A DNA stretch of 8,021 nucleotides from an uncultured Prevotella sp. (lineage in GTDB: Bacteria; Bacteroidota; Bacteroidia; Bacteroidales; Bacteroidaceae): contig CAJOHP010000109.1 in NCBI GenBank assembly GCA_905234355.1, positions 1 through 8,021 of the forward strand. Reading direction: 5' to 3'. The notes beneath the pieces were generated by a model that was given only the letters and a program-made list of their open reading frames with translations, was not told the DNA's origin and did not search any database. Positions 7,604 to 8,021 of this stretch are shown here, piece by piece (positions within the stretch are counted from its first letter, which is position 1; every line of letters starts with the position of its first letter). Position numbers and translations under genes: made by a program.

Positions 7604-7633
7604 CAAAGGTAGTGATTATTTCCGAAATGGCAA
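7604..7633 (-). promoter_or_regulatory. Bacteroidetes-type promoter of the AAA-ATPase-like gene
   Basis: On the minus strand, TTG (7633-7631) is followed after 19 nt by TACCTTTG (7611-7604). This matches the TTTG / TAnnTTTG consensus for the primary sigma factor of Bacteroidetes; the first T of the -33 box is replaced by G (GTTG would need 7634). Transcription would start around 7595-7600, giving a leader of roughly 75-80 nt before the ATG at 7520. The -33 box lies in the loop of the inverted repeat at 7617-7651. Confidence 0.6.
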
Positions 7634-7651
7634 CACATTTTTTCGGAAATA
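7617..7651. repeat. 11-bp perfect inverted repeat, candidate operator
   Basis: The left arm TATTTCCGAAA (7617-7627) and right arm TTTCGGAAATA (7641-7651) are exact reverse complements separated by 13 bp. The repeat encloses the predicted -33 box of the minus-strand promoter and lies upstream of its start site, so it would act as DNA rather than in the transcript. No T-run follows either arm, which argues against a terminator. A dimeric regulator binding here is an inference. Confidence 0.55.
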
Positions 7652-7761
7652 TAGTGCCTGGATGGTGTTTTTTCCCCTGTGAAACAGCCTTGGGTCGTTG
7701 GAGCATTTTCCAGATATACTGTCCTGTGCCGTCAGTGATAAGCAAAAAACACTGCTAATTA

Positions 7762-7793
7762 TTTGGCCGTTTCGCTGAAAATCACTACTTTTG
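7762..7793 (+). promoter_or_regulatory. Bacteroidetes-type promoter of tRNA-Leu
   Basis: TTTG at 7762-7765 is followed by a 20-nt spacer and TACTTTTG at 7786-7793, a full match to the Bacteroidetes -33/-7 consensus TTTG and TAnnTTTG. The predicted start site is near 7800, about 15 nt before the mature tRNA 5' end. Placement directly ahead of the tRNA makes this a well-supported promoter call. Confidence 0.8.
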
Positions 7794-7814
7794 CACTTGC
7801 TTTAATCGCAGCAT

Positions 7815-7896
7815 GCGCCTGTGGCGGAATTGGTAGACGCGCCAGACTTAGGATCTGGTGTCTCACGACGTGCAGGTTCGAGTCCTGTCAGGCGCA
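7815..7896 (+). tRNA. tRNA-Leu (anticodon UAG)
   Basis: A complete class II cloverleaf is visible. The acceptor stem GCGCCTG (7815-7821) pairs with CAGGCGC (7889-7895), with discriminator A at 7896. The anticodon stem CCAGA/TCTGG flanks the loop CTTAGGA with anticodon TAG at 7849-7851, reading CUA and probably other CUN leucine codons. A long variable arm follows, typical of leucine tRNAs, then the T arm GCAGG-TTCGAGT-CCTGT. CCA is not encoded (the bases after A are CGC), so the end must be added by CCA-adding enzyme. It appears to be a single-gene transcription unit with its own promoter. Confidence 0.97.
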
Positions 7897-7914
7897 CGCA
7901 CGCAGGTTGAAGTG

Positions 7915-7948
7915 GATGGTTTGCGATAATGCAGTGCAGCAAACTGTC
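7915..7948 (+). other. Hairpin just downstream of tRNA-Leu
   Basis: GTTTGC (7919-7924) pairs with GCAAAC (7939-7944) around a 14-nt loop. The stem extends outward by two G-U and two Watson-Crick pairs (7915-7918 with 7945-7948). It begins 19 nt after the tRNA discriminator base. No T-run follows, so it is not a classical intrinsic terminator; it might mark 3' processing or be fortuitous. Confidence 0.3.
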
Positions 7949-8021
7949 AGCAAAATCGTTGCAGCAATTCTACAAATTCCATCAGCTTTATTACGTGAGT
8001 CCACTTGAAAAAGTCGTTTAC
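7947..8021 (-). CDS. Possible C-terminal tail of a gene entering from the right (unidentified)
   Basis: On the minus strand a frame is open from the window edge for 24 codons to a TGA at 7949-7947. It includes the peptide VIKLMEFVELLQRFC, which could be an amphipathic C-terminal helix. If real, the gene would converge on tRNA-Leu with its stop about 50 bp away. An open frame this short is also common by chance, so this is only a flag. No family can be named. Confidence 0.2.
   Translation of the reverse strand, partial: VNDFFKWTHVIKLMEFVELLQRFC

Noticed and set aside
7563..7745. 60-codon minus-strand open frame upstream of the AAA-ATPase-like gene
   Set aside because: It spans the predicted promoter and the perfect inverted repeat, shows no domain, and its codon pattern does not look selected.
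7665..7752. Inverted pair GTGTTTTTT (7665-7673) and AAAAAACAC (7744-7752)
   Set aside because: The arms are homopolymer-rich and 70 bp apart. A match of this kind is easily produced by chance in an AT-rich intergenic region.
7763..8008. 81-codon + frame across the tRNA gene
   Set aside because: It reads straight through the tRNA-Leu and its promoter, so it is an artefact of the RNA gene.

Overview
The window reads as chromosomal DNA of a Bacteroidales bacterium, most likely a GC-rich member of Prevotellaceae. The taxonomic call is inference. It rests on two promoters that match the Bacteroidetes TTTG-N19-20-TAnnTTTG consensus, start codons without Shine-Dalgarno sequences, and secreted multidomain proteins whose modules (Big_2, lamin-tail, CotH, GWNW repeats, a short C-terminal tail ending in KVYIK) are typical of that phylum.

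Left and centre (1-5906, + strand): two genes separated by 4 bp form the end of an operon whose beginning lies outside the window. The first is the 3' part of a very large secreted protein built round a CotH-type protein-kinase-like domain. It is flanked by two lamin-tail domains and followed by two GWNW repeats, a beta-sandwich module and a sorting-like tail. The second is a secreted right-handed beta-helix protein of the Cthe_2159 carbohydrate-binding type. It carries the same beta-sandwich module as its neighbour and ends in a two-repeat type I dockerin. A reasonable hypothesis is a surface or extracellular system in which the CotH domain modifies, or works alongside, the beta-helix protein.

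Right (5952-7520, - strand): a complete, convergent gene encodes an AAA-ATPase-like / PD-(D/E)XK (PDDEXK_9) protein, a common multicopy Bacteroidetes family of unknown function. Its composition looks less GC-rich than the operon on the left. Its upstream region (7521-7760) is AT-richer and holds a good Bacteroidetes promoter whose -33 element sits inside the loop of an 11-bp perfect inverted repeat, which is a candidate operator.

Right edge (7762-8021): a complete tRNA-Leu(UAG) without an encoded CCA end has its own near-ideal promoter. After it come a hairpin without a T-run and a short open frame on the minus strand that may be the tail of a gene outside the window. No insertion sequence, CRISPR array, rRNA or origin was seen.
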